A model generated the notes under the pieces. It ran no database searches, was not told the origin of the DNA, and worked only from the letters and a program-made list of their open reading frames with translations. A stretch of DNA of 34,850 bases from Streptomyces acidicola. Lineage in GTDB: Bacteria > Actinomycetota > Actinomycetes > Streptomycetales > Streptomycetaceae. Every line of letters begins with the position of its first letter. The stretch's first letter is position 1. The stretch lies in contig NZ_VMNX01000086.1 in the NCBI RefSeq assembly GCF_009377235.1, forward strand, positions 1 to 34,850. The letters run 5' to 3'. Made by a program: the position numbers and the translations under genes. This document shows positions 6,422 through 15,123 of the stretch, piece after piece.

Positions 6422-7765
6422 ATGCCTGGTGAGCCGTTGGCGCTCCACCCGCTGAGTTTCCTCCGCCAGACGCGTGGATGGGGGAAGGCCGAGTTCGCCC
6501 GGCTCATGCAGGCGCACGGGCGGTCGCTCGGAATCCCGCTCGCGACCAACCGGACCACCGTGTGGAAGTGGGAACAGGGGCAGGAGCCGGACGCGGATGC
6601 CCAGCGCGTACTCGCCGACCTGCTGCGCGTCCCGTACGAGCAGGCACGGAGGGAAGGCTGGCCCCGGTGGCTGCCGGTCTGGGAGGTCACGGGGCTCACC
6701 GCCCCGTGGACCGAGGCCGGTACCGTTGAGGCGTTGTCCGAACTCGTGGGGAGTGGCCGCATGGACCGCCGGGGCTTTCTCACCATCACCGGCGTCGCCC
6801 TCACGGGTCTCGCGGCGAGCTGGGTGGACGCGCCGTCCGCCTTCGCGTCGGCCCTGGGCGGGGATCAGGTCACGGACACGATGGTCTCGACGATCGAGCA
6901 GCGCATCAGCACGCTCCGCACCCTCGACGACCAGCTCGGCGGCGCCACACTCCTGGAGCAGGCGCGCGGCGATCTCGCCCTCGTCACCGGCCTCCTGAGC
7001 ACCGGCAGGTACACGGAGAGCATCCGAATCCGTCTCTACGCCCTGGCGGCCCGGGTGTCGCACCTGACCGGCTGGATGGCTTACGACGCGGGGCTTCGGT
7101 CCGCCGGCCAGCGCTACTACGTCGGGGCCCTGCGCAGCGCCCGTACCGCTGGAGACGACGCGTTCGGTGCCTTCATCCTCGCGGAGATGGGCGTTCACGT
7201 CTCCGAGGCCGGACGGACCGCCGAGCGCGTCGCCCTCATCTCCACCGCCATCGACAACGCCCCTCGCCCCCTGTCGCCGTACACCCAGTCCTTCCTCTAC
7301 CTGCACAAGGCCGAGGCGCTGTCCCGCGACGGCGACCACGCGAAGGCCGGAACAGCGCTCAATCGCGCGGTGTCCCACTGGGAGCGCCACACGACGGAGG
7401 AAAACCCGGACTGGCTCAACTGGTTCGGCGAGGCCCAACTGAAGTCGACCGAGGGCAAGGTCCTGCTGCGGTCCGGGCAGGTGGAGCGCGCCACGAGTTC
7501 CCTGGAGACCTCCGTGAAGAGCGCGGCTCCCCGGGACAAGGCCGTACGCTCCAGCCGCCTGGCCGAGGCCCGGCTCGCCGGCGGCGACCTGGACGGGGCG
7601 CTCGACGCCGCCAACTACGGCACGGAACTCCTGGAGAGCCGCGTCAGTTCCGTACGGGCGCTGGACCGCCTGAAGGAGTTCTCCGCACACCTCGAACCGC
7701 GCAAGTCCGTCCCTGCTGTCCGTGAGTTCCGCGAGCGCCTTCAGGCCGTGCCCGTCGCGGCGTGA
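6422..7765 (+). CDS. XRE-type HTH regulator with TPR-like domain
   Basis: Protein of 447 residues. The N-terminal helix-turn-helix spans about residues 10-70 (SFLRQTRGWGKAEFARLM...NRTTVWKWEQG) and should bind DNA. Residues 113-145 contain MDRRGFLTITGVALTGLAAS, a twin-arginine-like hydrophobic segment seen internally in this actinobacterial regulator family. The remainder is helical and TPR-like and probably senses a peptide or partner. The ATG at 6422 has GGGAG about eight bases upstream. It is divergent from the ATP-binding gene across 251 bases and is a candidate regulator of that unit and perhaps of the peptide operon. The internal Tat-like segment is unlikely to work as an N-terminal export signal. 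Confidence 0.78.
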   Translation: MPGEPLALHPLSFLRQTRGWGKAEFARLMQAHGRSLGIPLATNRTTVWKWEQGQEPDADAQRVLADLLRVPYEQARREGWPRWLPVWEVTGLTAPWTEAGTVEALSELVGSGRMDRRGFLTITGVALTGLAASWVDAPSAFASALGGDQVTDTMVSTIEQRISTLRTLDDQLGGATLLEQARGDLALVTGLLSTGRYTESIRIRLYALAARVSHLTGWMAYDAGLRSAGQRYYVGALRSARTAGDDAFGAFILAEMGVHVSEAGRTAERVALISTAIDNAPRPLSPYTQSFLYLHKAEALSRDGDHAKAGTALNRAVSHWERHTTEENPDWLNWFGEAQLKSTEGKVLLRSGQVERATSSLETSVKSAAPRDKAVRSSRLAEARLAGGDLDGALDAANYGTELLESRVSSVRALDRLKEFSAHLEPRKSVPAVREFRERLQAVPVAA

Positions 7766-7837
7766 CCGTCACCTCTCGGGTTGCGAGGCCGAGCCCGCCC
7801 CCTCAGAGCAGGCTGTCGTAGTGCCAGGATGGACGGC

Positions 7838-9010
7838 ATGACGACGATCCATGGTGAGGTCGCGGCTGGGTTCGAACCGGTGCGTGAGGCGTTCGCGGCG
7901 AACTTCGCCCAACACGGGGACATCGGCGCGGCGGTGTGCGTCTACCAGTACGGCCAACCGGTGGTGGACCTGTGGGGAGGCGTCGCCGACCTTGAGACCG
8001 GTCGTCCGTGGACACGGGACACGCTGCAGCTCGTCTACTCGGCGACCAAGGGGGCGACCGCGACCGCGGCACACATGCTGGCCGAGCGCGGTGCGCTGGA
8101 CCTGGACGCGCCGGTGGCGAAGTACTGGCCGGAGTTCGCCGCGAACGGCAAGGCGGACATCCCGGTGCGCTGGCTGCTGTCCCATCAGGCCGGATTGATC
8201 ACACTGGACCAACCCGTCCCACTGGACGAGGCGTTGGCCTGGCACCCGATGGCAGCCGCACTAGCCGCTCAGCGTCCCCAGTGGACTCTGGGTACAGCGC
8301 ACGGCTACCACGGCCGAACCTGGGGCTGGCTCGTCGGCGAAGTGATCCGCCGGGTATCCGGCCGGACACCGGGCCGCTTCGTCGCCGACGAGATCGCCGC
8401 ACCCCTCGGACTGGACTTCTTCATCGGACTTCCGGCGGATCAACGCAGCCGGGTCAGCCGCATGGTGTACCAGCGACCAGCCGTCGACCTCACCACCGTG
8501 CCCGCCGAGTTGGTTCCCGAGGAACTCCGCGAACAGGTTGCCGCCTGGCGGGATCCGGAGTCGTTCAGCAACCGGGCGTACGCGGTCACCGATCCCGCCG
8601 CGATCGACTTCGACGCGCCCGAGGTGCAGGCCGCGGAACTCCCGGCCTCCAATGGCATCGGCACCGCACACGCACTGGCACGCATGTACGCCGCGCTGAT
8701 CGGCGAGGTGGACGGCGTGCGCCTGCTGACCTCGGAGACCCTGGCCTCGGCGGTCAAGGAGCAGGCCAGTGGGAAGGACCAGGTGATGCTGATCCCGAGC
8801 CGGTTCAGCTCCGGGTACATGCTGCCTACCGAGACCAACCCCATGATCGGGCCGAACTCTTTCGGTCACACAGGCAGAGGCGGCTCACTTGGTTTCGCCG
8901 ACCCGGAGCAGGGCATCGCCTTCGGCTATGCGATGAACAACATCATCGGGGGCCTCGACGACCTGCGTGCGACGTCACTGGTCGACGCGGTGCGAAAGTC
9001 GCTGACGTAA
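7838..9010 (+). CDS. Serine hydrolase, class C beta-lactamase/esterase family
   Basis: About 390 residues with the penicillin-binding-protein fold. The nucleophile motif S-A-T-K is at residues 68-71 (LVYSATKGATATA), followed by LLSHQAGL. A C-terminal HTGRGGSLGFADPE corresponds to the K/H-T-G box. These proteins are commonly esterases or peptidases; true beta-lactamase activity is less likely, and there is no N-terminal signal peptide, so it is probably cytoplasmic. Start: ATG 7838 with AGGATGG eight bases upstream; an in-frame ATG at 7829 is an alternative. The 3' end faces the DUF6119 gene across 78 bases. No functional link to the neighbouring defence operon is visible. Confidence 0.85.
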   Translation: MTTIHGEVAAGFEPVREAFAANFAQHGDIGAAVCVYQYGQPVVDLWGGVADLETGRPWTRDTLQLVYSATKGATATAAHMLAERGALDLDAPVAKYWPEFAANGKADIPVRWLLSHQAGLITLDQPVPLDEALAWHPMAAALAAQRPQWTLGTAHGYHGRTWGWLVGEVIRRVSGRTPGRFVADEIAAPLGLDFFIGLPADQRSRVSRMVYQRPAVDLTTVPAELVPEELREQVAAWRDPESFSNRAYAVTDPAAIDFDAPEVQAAELPASNGIGTAHALARMYAALIGEVDGVRLLTSETLASAVKEQASGKDQVMLIPSRFSSGYMLPTETNPMIGPNSFGHTGRGGSLGFADPEQGIAFGYAMNNIIGGLDDLRATSLVDAVRKSLT

Positions 9011-9088
9011 CAGCTGGCATCGCTGTGGCCCCAAGATCCGGAACGGCTCGCCAGCCACGTCGGTGTACGTCGTCACGGTGCGCGGCGG

Positions 9089-10774
9089 CTACGCCGCCAA
9101 CCGCCGAGTCCCAGTCGAGGTGGCGGCCGACGGAGTGGAGGCGATGCCGATGACCTCGACCTGGACGCCCCATGTTTCGAGCGTCCTCGCCGTCTGCACC
9201 AAAGTGACCTGTGAGAACGGGAACAGGGTGTCCGCGGTGAGGTCGGTGCCGTCCTTCAGCAGGATCGCGAAGACGACCTTCGAAGGCCGAAAGTCTTCCG
9301 GTACACCGTGCCCTTGCCGGGCCGCCGCCACCTTCTCGGCGAACCGTTCCCTGCCCTCCGGGGAGTTCCGTAGCGTCTGTACGGCGACGAGCGCCTGACT
9401 GAAGAGATGGCTCAGTGCGTCGGAGCCCTTGGCTCGCTTCACCATGACCAGGACATCGTCCGGGCTCAGCAGGTCGCAGATCTCCACGCCGTTCCCGCGG
9501 TGCAACGCGGTCTGGACGTTGTCGCGGTCGAAGCAGACGTACCCGGGCCGCTGGTCCGGCACGGACGCGTTGTAGGTGCGTTCCTTCTCCCCGAGCACCC
9601 ACGGGGGTAGGTCGACGGACGGGGTGTCGGTGATCAGCCGCTCGGCGTGCGAGCGGATCGCCTTCAGATACTCCTGGTCGATCTCGTACCAGTGTTCGTC
9701 CATCAGGAAGAACCGGCGGGAGTCGAGAAACACCTCCGCCTCGATCCAGCGGAGCGCGCTGGACGTCCAGATTTCATCGGCCCGGTCGGCGCGACCATGC
9801 CGATAGAGGGTGACGGTTCCTTCCCGGAGCGCGGCCACGCGGCTGCCCGCACGCTGGATGCGCGCGCGGCAGAGGACGTACTCAAGGTCGAAGTCGTCGG
9901 TCGACCGGCCAGCCACGTCGCTGTTGATCCTGGCCTTGAACGCTCTGGCGGCCATGTAGTCGTCCCAACGGTCGGCGGGGACAGCGACGCTGATTCTCCC
10001 GTCGGGCTCCTGTCCCAGAAGGTCGTCGAGGACAGCCTCCAGGCGGGTGACAAGGTTGAGATCGTCGACGGGCACGACGTGTTCGACGAACTCCAGCTCC
10101 GGACTGGGCTTCTCCTCGCGCAGCACGCGGGCGATCGCACGGATGTCGGCGATCAGGTCGACGCCCTCCACACCGAGCCGCATGCGCAGGCCGGCGCCAC
10201 CCTCGGCACTGGAGATCTTCCCCGGGTTGTCCCGGGAGATGGTGAGCGGGATGTTGTCCAGGTGGCCGCCGAGGCGGCGCACGATCTGGGCGTGTTCGAC
10301 GATGCCCAGGCTCCACACCGAGGCCCCGCTCGGGATCAGGGTGATGTCGGTGCGCCCTCCGCCCGGGGTGTGCGACACCAGGTCCCGGATCTTCGCGGGG
10401 TCCACTCGGCGGGACGCGAAGCTCAGGCCGAAGCGGTGGTCCTTCAGACGGTCGGGCACCAGGCGGAAGCCCTGGTCGTAACCGATGGCGTACACGTCAC
10501 CGTCGACGGCCAGCATCAGCAGGCCGGCCGAGCGGTTTACCGGCCGCGACACCTCTATACCCGTTGTACGGAAGATCTCGTCGCACCAGCTCGCCACGGG
10601 CTGCTCGAAACTGCCGGTGACCAGGACCGCCGGTACACCGAGGTTCTCGGGGACGTCGAAGTCCGCGTGGACCCTTTCCAACTGGTCCGCGTCCAGGGCG
10701 TCGAACATCGCGTCGGCAGTGGGAGGCACGCCCCTGAGTCGGTACAGGGTTCGCTTGGACGTACGGGCCGTCAT
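9089..10774 (-). CDS. DUF6119/TIGR04141-type sporadically distributed protein
   Basis: Protein of 561 residues that I recognise as similar to the TIGR04141 (DUF6119) family, which occurs sporadically in variable genomic regions. Consistent features are the N-terminal TLYRLRGV start, a conserved AIGYDQGFRLVP and RFGLSFASRRVDP section, PGGGRTDITLIPSG, and a C-terminal alpha/beta part with PSKVVFAILLKDG. Biochemical function is unknown. The frame is open far upstream, but the ATG at 10774 has GAGGAG about eight bases before it and matches the family start. It is the last gene of a three-gene minus-strand operon behind a Rad50-like ATPase, a context that suggests an antiviral or plasmid-defence role. 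Confidence 0.7.
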   Translation of the reverse strand: MTARTSKRTLYRLRGVPPTADAMFDALDADQLERVHADFDVPENLGVPAVLVTGSFEQPVASWCDEIFRTTGIEVSRPVNRSAGLLMLAVDGDVYAIGYDQGFRLVPDRLKDHRFGLSFASRRVDPAKIRDLVSHTPGGGRTDITLIPSGASVWSLGIVEHAQIVRRLGGHLDNIPLTISRDNPGKISSAEGGAGLRMRLGVEGVDLIADIRAIARVLREEKPSPELEFVEHVVPVDDLNLVTRLEAVLDDLLGQEPDGRISVAVPADRWDDYMAARAFKARINSDVAGRSTDDFDLEYVLCRARIQRAGSRVAALREGTVTLYRHGRADRADEIWTSSALRWIEAEVFLDSRRFFLMDEHWYEIDQEYLKAIRSHAERLITDTPSVDLPPWVLGEKERTYNASVPDQRPGYVCFDRDNVQTALHRGNGVEICDLLSPDDVLVMVKRAKGSDALSHLFSQALVAVQTLRNSPEGRERFAEKVAAARQGHGVPEDFRPSKVVFAILLKDGTDLTADTLFPFSQVTLVQTARTLETWGVQVEVIGIASTPSAATSTGTRRLAA

Positions 10775-10883
10775 GGTGCTGCTCCTCGTTCCGCTCTTTG
10801 TGGACGGCGGCGATAACCGCCCTCGTGGTTTCGTTCTCATGCGTGTCTCCACCCGGCAGCGCCTCTCCCGGCGTCGATGCGGA

Positions 10884-11264
10884 TCAGAGGGCCAGCAGGG
10901 CGACGAGCGCCGCGACTTCGGTGTGCCATGCGCGGACCTGGTCCTCCGTGGGACCGATCTCGTACTGGTGGTAGTGGCATCCCAGGCAGAGCTGGCTCCA
11001 CACGGCCTTCGCGCGGCGGGCCGCTCCTGCTTCGGCGCAACCGCGGAGCCAGAGGAACGCGGCCCGCTGGGTGCCCTCCCGGATCGCGCGAGGCGCCCGG
11101 TGGGCGGTGAGGCGGTCGGCGACCGCGCTCTCCAGCGCGACCCGGAGGGCGAAGGCTGCACCTCGACACCGGCTCGCCGTGGCGGCAGTGGACGTGGCAG
11201 GCTTGCCGGTGTCCGTGAGCAGCAGGTCGGCGGTGTCGAGCAGCTGGCGAATCGTCTGGTTCAC
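10884..11264 (-). CDS. 126-residue helical protein of unknown function
   Basis: The GTG start at 11264 overlaps the ATPase stop codon (GTGA) and has GAGGAGG upstream, so it is translationally coupled to the ATPase. The protein is Ala/Arg-rich and helical, with a striking CLGCHYHQYEIGPT patch at about residues 93-106 that combines two Cys and two His residues and could bind metal or heme-like ligands. No family recognised. Its position between an SMC-like ATPase and a DUF6119 protein suggests an adaptor or regulatory subunit. A 109-base gap without visible features separates it from the DUF6119 gene. Confidence 0.65.
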   Translation of the reverse strand: MNQTIRQLLDTADLLLTDTGKPATSTAATASRCRGAAFALRVALESAVADRLTAHRAPRAIREGTQRAAFLWLRGCAEAGAARRAKAVWSQLCLGCHYHQYEIGPTEDQVRAWHTEVAALVALLAL

Positions 11265-13735
11265 GGCCCCTCCTCGGGCTTGCGTACCGTCAGGGCGACG
11301 GCCTTGATGTCGTCCACGAACCGCTGGGGGTCCGGCATCGAGGTGCCCGCCGGGTGGGCGCCCTCCTGGCACTGCCGGACAACGTCCACCGCCTTGGAGC
11401 CGCACCGCCTGCGCAGCTCGCAGTAGACGTCACTGGCCCTCTTCGTCGGATCTCCGAAGAGCCCCAGGGCGGCGATGTCCATCAGCGTGACGGCCCCCGC
11501 GACGGTCTTCTCCGCCTCGTGTTCGGCCGTCCCCGCCCGGTGCAGCCGCAGCCACGCGGCCTCGGAGAAGGCCCGTTCCAGGACGGCGCGGCAGAGGCTG
11601 GGCAGCACATGGGTCATCGCGACCGGCGGGAGGTTTCGCGTGCGGATGAGAGCGCGTGCGTCGGCCAGTGCCTGACCGACCGGATCGGTCACCCGGTTCA
11701 CGGTCACCACGGACCGGCCCGCCCGCTCCACCTCCAGTACGGTCACCGGGAGTTCCTGGTTGATGAAGGCCCGCTGGAGTCGCGTGTCGTGGGTGAAGAC
11801 CACGACCTGCCGGGTCTCCCCGAGGTCGTGCAGCACCTTCGCGAGGCCGTGGACCTTGGCGGGATCCATGGACTGCACCGGGTCGTCGACGACGACGAAC
11901 CCGAAGGGGCTGTCCGGCGCGGCGGCGCGCGGCAGGAAGAGCGAGAGCGCGAGGGAGTGCAGTTCGCCCTGGCTCATGACGCCGAGGGCCGCCGCCTCGG
12001 TGCCGTCGACGGACACGTCCATCACCAGCTTGCGCACGGTGGCCTTCTCGCTGCCGGTCAGGCGTACGGAACGCAGGTCCACGTTGCTCTGCTGGCGCAG
12101 TTCCTCCCAGATCCGCTGCGAGTGGTCCTCGAACGGCCGCAGCCGTTCCTCGCGCAGCTCGGCACGCGCCTCCTTGAGCCACTTACGGGCCGCCCTGATC
12201 TGGCACAGCCGGGGCCTGCCGGCGTACGCGGGCCGGGCCCGGTCGAGCCAGCCCGCGAGGCGGGTGACACAGGAGCGCCACTCCTCGTCGAGCTTCTCCA
12301 GCTCCCGCAGGGCCTCCTCGCGCAGCGCGGCGCAGGCGTCGGCGAGGACGAGCGCGGCGGTCTCGGCGCGGGCGGCGAGCCGCTCGGCGTCATCGATCGC
12401 CCGGCACGCCTGCCACTCCTCCCACGGGTCCACGAGCGGGGCGGGCAGCCACGCAGGGACCGGCGTGACGAGGTAGCGGACGGCGTCCATCGCGTCCCGC
12501 AGTCCGGTGCGGGCCTCCCGCGCGGTCGCGGCCTCCCGTCGCAGGGTCGCCACCTGCTCGGCTGCCCGCTCGGCCCACGCCTCGTCGAGCGCCCGGTCGG
12601 ACCCGCACACCGGGCAGGTGTCCTCGTCCTCGTGCCGACGGCTGTGCTCCAGGGCCTTGGCCAGCAGTTCCGCGCGCTGGTGGGCGTCCTCGGCGCCCGA
12701 GGCACGTACGTCGTCGAGTACGGCGACGGCCTCGCGCAGCCGGTCCACGGCCGCGCCGACCACGCCGAGGTCCGGTCCGGCCAGGGCGGCGGTCGTCCGC
12801 AGTTCCCGAAGACGACCCTCGTCCGCGTCGGGCAGCGAGGTCACGAGGGCGTCGAGCTCGACGAAGTCGGGGTCGCCCACCTTGCCGACGACCGCGAGCG
12901 CGCGTACCGCCCGCGGGTCGTCCAGCACGGACAACGCCTCGACGAGTACGGGACGTTCCGCCTCGGCCTGCTTCAGCGCGGAGTCGAGCGCCTTCTCGAT
13001 GCCCTGGAGCCGCTCGTCCGCGTCGGTCAGTTCGCGGAGTCCGAGGATGGCGGCGACCGAGTCGTACTGCTCGCTGGGCCTGCCGTTGAGGACCTTGTCG
13101 AGATCCGCGTACGACAGAAAGGGGCTGTAGTCGTTCAGGGCCCGTTCCCAACCGATGCCGGCGAAGGGCCGACGGCCGTGGCCCGGCCGTCTGAACTCGA
13201 CCTCAGGGGCGGTGACGTCGTCGCCGGGCCAGGTGCACGTCAGAGTGGACAGCCGGGGGTCGCCCGCGATGGCGAGGCGGACCTCGACCTTCGGGTCGGC
13301 ACCGTCGTGCAGGTTGCGCCAGTGTCGGCGCCACACCTCGCCCCGCTGCTTGTCCAGGCGGGCGGTCCGGCCCGTGAGCGCCGTCTCGGCGCCCTCGGCG
13401 AAGCTGGACTTCCCTGAGCCGTTACGTCCCACGACGAGGGTGACGCCGGGCTTCGCGGTCAGCGGCAGACGCGCCTTGCGGCCGATGCCGCGAAAGCCGT
13501 TGATGCTGATGGAGTCGAGGAACACCCGCTGGTCCGGGTGCGGAGCGGCGGGGGTGCCGGAGGACTCCGTCGCGGTGGCGCTCAGTACCTCTCGCAGGAG
13601 TTCCCGGGGTGCCTCGGCGAGCGCCGAGCTTTCGAGGCGGGCGGTCAGGCGGGAGAGCGTCGAGGAGGAGCCTCGGCGGTGATCGACCTGATGATCGGAT
13701 GCGTTCGGCTCGTTCTGTGCGGGGTGTTCCGTCAT
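11261..13735 (-). CDS. Rad50/SMC-like AAA ATPase with zinc-hook motif
   Basis: Protein of 824 residues with an ABC-type ATPase split by a coiled-coil arm. Walker A GRNGSGKSS is at residues 103-111, after a typical FLDSISINGFRGIG strand. The middle is charged and helical, with a CPVCG hook-like motif. The C-terminal head carries the signature MSQGELHSLALSLFL, Walker B FVVVDDPVQSMDP and the VVFTHD switch. The last 150 residues form a helical domain. Such proteins work on DNA ends or act as sensors in defence systems, usually with a nuclease or effector partner. The start is ATG 13735 with a GGCGGAG-type site upstream. It is the first gene of the operon; the effector would have to be one of the two following proteins. 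It is not SbcC, as no SbcD is nearby. Confidence 0.85.
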   Translation of the reverse strand: MTEHPAQNEPNASDHQVDHRRGSSSTLSRLTARLESSALAEAPRELLREVLSATATESSGTPAAPHPDQRVFLDSISINGFRGIGRKARLPLTAKPGVTLVVGRNGSGKSSFAEGAETALTGRTARLDKQRGEVWRRHWRNLHDGADPKVEVRLAIAGDPRLSTLTCTWPGDDVTAPEVEFRRPGHGRRPFAGIGWERALNDYSPFLSYADLDKVLNGRPSEQYDSVAAILGLRELTDADERLQGIEKALDSALKQAEAERPVLVEALSVLDDPRAVRALAVVGKVGDPDFVELDALVTSLPDADEGRLRELRTTAALAGPDLGVVGAAVDRLREAVAVLDDVRASGAEDAHQRAELLAKALEHSRRHEDEDTCPVCGSDRALDEAWAERAAEQVATLRREAATAREARTGLRDAMDAVRYLVTPVPAWLPAPLVDPWEEWQACRAIDDAERLAARAETAALVLADACAALREEALRELEKLDEEWRSCVTRLAGWLDRARPAYAGRPRLCQIRAARKWLKEARAELREERLRPFEDHSQRIWEELRQQSNVDLRSVRLTGSEKATVRKLVMDVSVDGTEAAALGVMSQGELHSLALSLFLPRAAAPDSPFGFVVVDDPVQSMDPAKVHGLAKVLHDLGETRQVVVFTHDTRLQRAFINQELPVTVLEVERAGRSVVTVNRVTDPVGQALADARALIRTRNLPPVAMTHVLPSLCRAVLERAFSEAAWLRLHRAGTAEHEAEKTVAGAVTLMDIAALGLFGDPTKRASDVYCELRRRCGSKAVDVVRQCQEGAHPAGTSMPDPQRFVDDIKAVALTVRKPEEGP

Positions 13736-13874
13736 GGTGCTCTCCGCCCTCCGTGGTCGGTTCCGGGGCCGGGCTCGTGCGGTGGGCGAGAGGAGTGAGT
13801 CTCTCGCTTTGCGCGAGCCCGGTGTGACAGAACCGACGGTAGAGGCGGAGAAGTTCTTGAATCCAAAATTTCAG

Positions 13875-13892
13875 CGATAACCCTAGTTATCG
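13875..13892. promoter_or_regulatory. 18-bp dyad GATAA-N6-TTATC, candidate operator
   Basis: CGATAAC (13875-13881), four bases, then GTTATCG (13886-13892): seven perfect symmetric pairs. It sits in the locally AT-rich interval (13850-13915) between the ATPase operon start (13735) and the antitoxin start (14052). That 316-bp interval holds no gene. The same GATAA-N6-TTATC layout recurs at 23634-23651, in the other divergent promoter region of the island. Confidence 0.55.
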
Positions 13893-14051
13893 AGAATTAC
13901 ACTCTCAAATGAACTGAATGCTGCCGGGACTGCCAAGCCAAAGACCGACTCCCTGTGGCTGGCTGAGCCGATGACTGGGTGTGCGGTCCACCTGCAGGTG
14001 GGAGGCTTGATGTGGCACGATGCGAAATCCGGTGCCAAGAGGAGGTGGGGC

Positions 14052-14708
14052 ATGGTCGACAGGTTCAGCGACGGGCTGCTGACGCCCGCAGAGACCGCCT
14101 CCTACCTTGAGATTCCGCAGTCGACCCTCACCTCGTGGCTGAAGGGCAAGGCCGCCGGAGCGCCACTGGTCCACCAGGTCGAGCCGGTACGGAGGGGGCA
14201 GCCTTCGGTGCCGTTCATCGCGGTGGCCGAGGCACACGTTCTTCGTTCGCTGCGTTCCCTTGGGCTTCGCATGAGCGAGATCAGGGAGGCCGCCGCCGCC
14301 GTACGGGACGCCTTCGACACCCCCTATGGCCTTGTGTCGAAGCGGATCGCCACGGACGGCGTGGACATCTTCATCGAGCATGGTTGGGGAGACCTCCGCA
14401 GAGCCCGTGACGGCCAGGTCCCCATCCACGAAGTGGTCTCCGACTATCTCCGATACCTCACCTGGGAGCCGGGCGACGACTTCCCCTCCAGCCTGCAGCT
14501 GAGGCAGTATCCGGACTCCGTCCCCGTCGTGATCGATCCGAGGTTCGGCCACGGTCTCCCCGTGGTGGCCGCCAACCGTGTGACGGTTCAGGCCATCACC
14601 GACCTGTGGGAGGCCGGGGAGACCGTCGAGGACATCGCGTACGACTACGACATGACGCCTGCACAAGTGGACGCGCTCTGCCGGGCCGTGGTGCACCTTG
14701 CCGCCTGA
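14052..14708 (+). CDS. Antitoxin with MerR-like HTH and DUF433 domain
   Basis: Protein of 218 residues. The N-terminal excisionase/MerR-like helix-turn-helix is at about residues 8-32 (LLTPAETASYLEIPQSTLTSWL). The C-terminal DUF433 domain is at about 155-216 (PVVIDPRFGHGLPVV, then VEDIAYDYDMTPAQVDALCRAV), the module that partners PIN-like toxins. The start is ATG 14052 with GGAGGTGGGG upstream; the frame extends further up but without a ribosome site. It overlaps the toxin gene by 11 bp. As an HTH protein next to a dyad it probably represses its own operon, and it is also one candidate for the shared dyad-binding regulator. Confidence 0.75.
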   Translation: MVDRFSDGLLTPAETASYLEIPQSTLTSWLKGKAAGAPLVHQVEPVRRGQPSVPFIAVAEAHVLRSLRSLGLRMSEIREAAAAVRDAFDTPYGLVSKRIATDGVDIFIEHGWGDLRRARDGQVPIHEVVSDYLRYLTWEPGDDFPSSLQLRQYPDSVPVVIDPRFGHGLPVVAANRVTVQAITDLWEAGETVEDIAYDYDMTPAQVDALCRAVVHLAA

Positions 14709-15084
14709 GTTCTTCCTCGACCGGAACCTCGGTCGCCGTGTCGCGGAGGGGCTGAGGGCTTGCGGGTGGACGGTTCACCGCATCGGGGACGTCTTTCCTG
14801 ACGACGGGCAGGACGTTCCGGACGAGGAGTGGATCACTTACGGTCTCGACCGGTCCTGGGTCCCGCTGTCGAAGGACGGGCGGATCAAGACCCGGGATCT
14901 TGAGATCCAGCCCGTCCTGGAGCGCGAGGCGGTGCTGTTCTACCTGGACAACCAGCAGCTTCGAAGCGCTGAGATGGTCGAGAGGCTCGTCGCACGTCGT
15001 GATGCCATCCACCGAGCCGTTAAGAAGGGCGGCCCGGCGGCCTACGCCGTACGGCACGACCGTATTGAGCGCACCTGGCCCTGA
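14698..15084 (+). CDS. PIN-like toxin (VapC45/DUF5615-like)
   Basis: Protein of 128 residues resembling the PIN-like ribonuclease toxins paired with DUF433 antitoxins. FFLDRNLGRRVAEGLRACGW at the N-terminus contains the conserved early Asp8. VFPDDGQDVPDEEWI supplies the acidic cluster, and PLSKDGRIKTRD is the next acidic segment. Expected activity is RNA cleavage when the antitoxin is lost. No ATG or GTG is available at a sensible position; the TTG at 14698 overlaps the antitoxin 3' end by 11 bp, implying coupled translation and low toxin output. The C-terminal HDRIERTW is characteristic of many relatives. Confidence 0.72.
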   Translation: MPPEFFLDRNLGRRVAEGLRACGWTVHRIGDVFPDDGQDVPDEEWITYGLDRSWVPLSKDGRIKTRDLEIQPVLEREAVLFYLDNQQLRSAEMVERLVARRDAIHRAVKKGGPAAYAVRHDRIERTWP

Positions 15085-15115
15085 CGGGAGGGTGCCCCTG
15101 GTGGAGCCCTCCCGT
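15084..15115. terminator. Bidirectional hairpin between toxin and hsdR genes
   Basis: ACGGGAGGG (15084-15092) pairs perfectly with CCCTCCCGT (15107-15115) around a 14-nt loop. It starts at the last base of the toxin stop codon and ends eight bases before the hsdR stop, so it can serve both convergent genes. Confidence 0.65.
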
Positions 15116-15123
15116 AGACGTTG

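Noticed and set aside
11354..13417. Long plus-strand open frame opposite the Rad50-like ATPase
   Set aside because: Antisense shadow of a gene with full ATPase motifs; no domain in the translated product.
11261..13735. SbcC of an SbcCD repair complex
   Set aside because: The protein is too short, no SbcD nuclease gene is adjacent, and the operon partners are unrelated.
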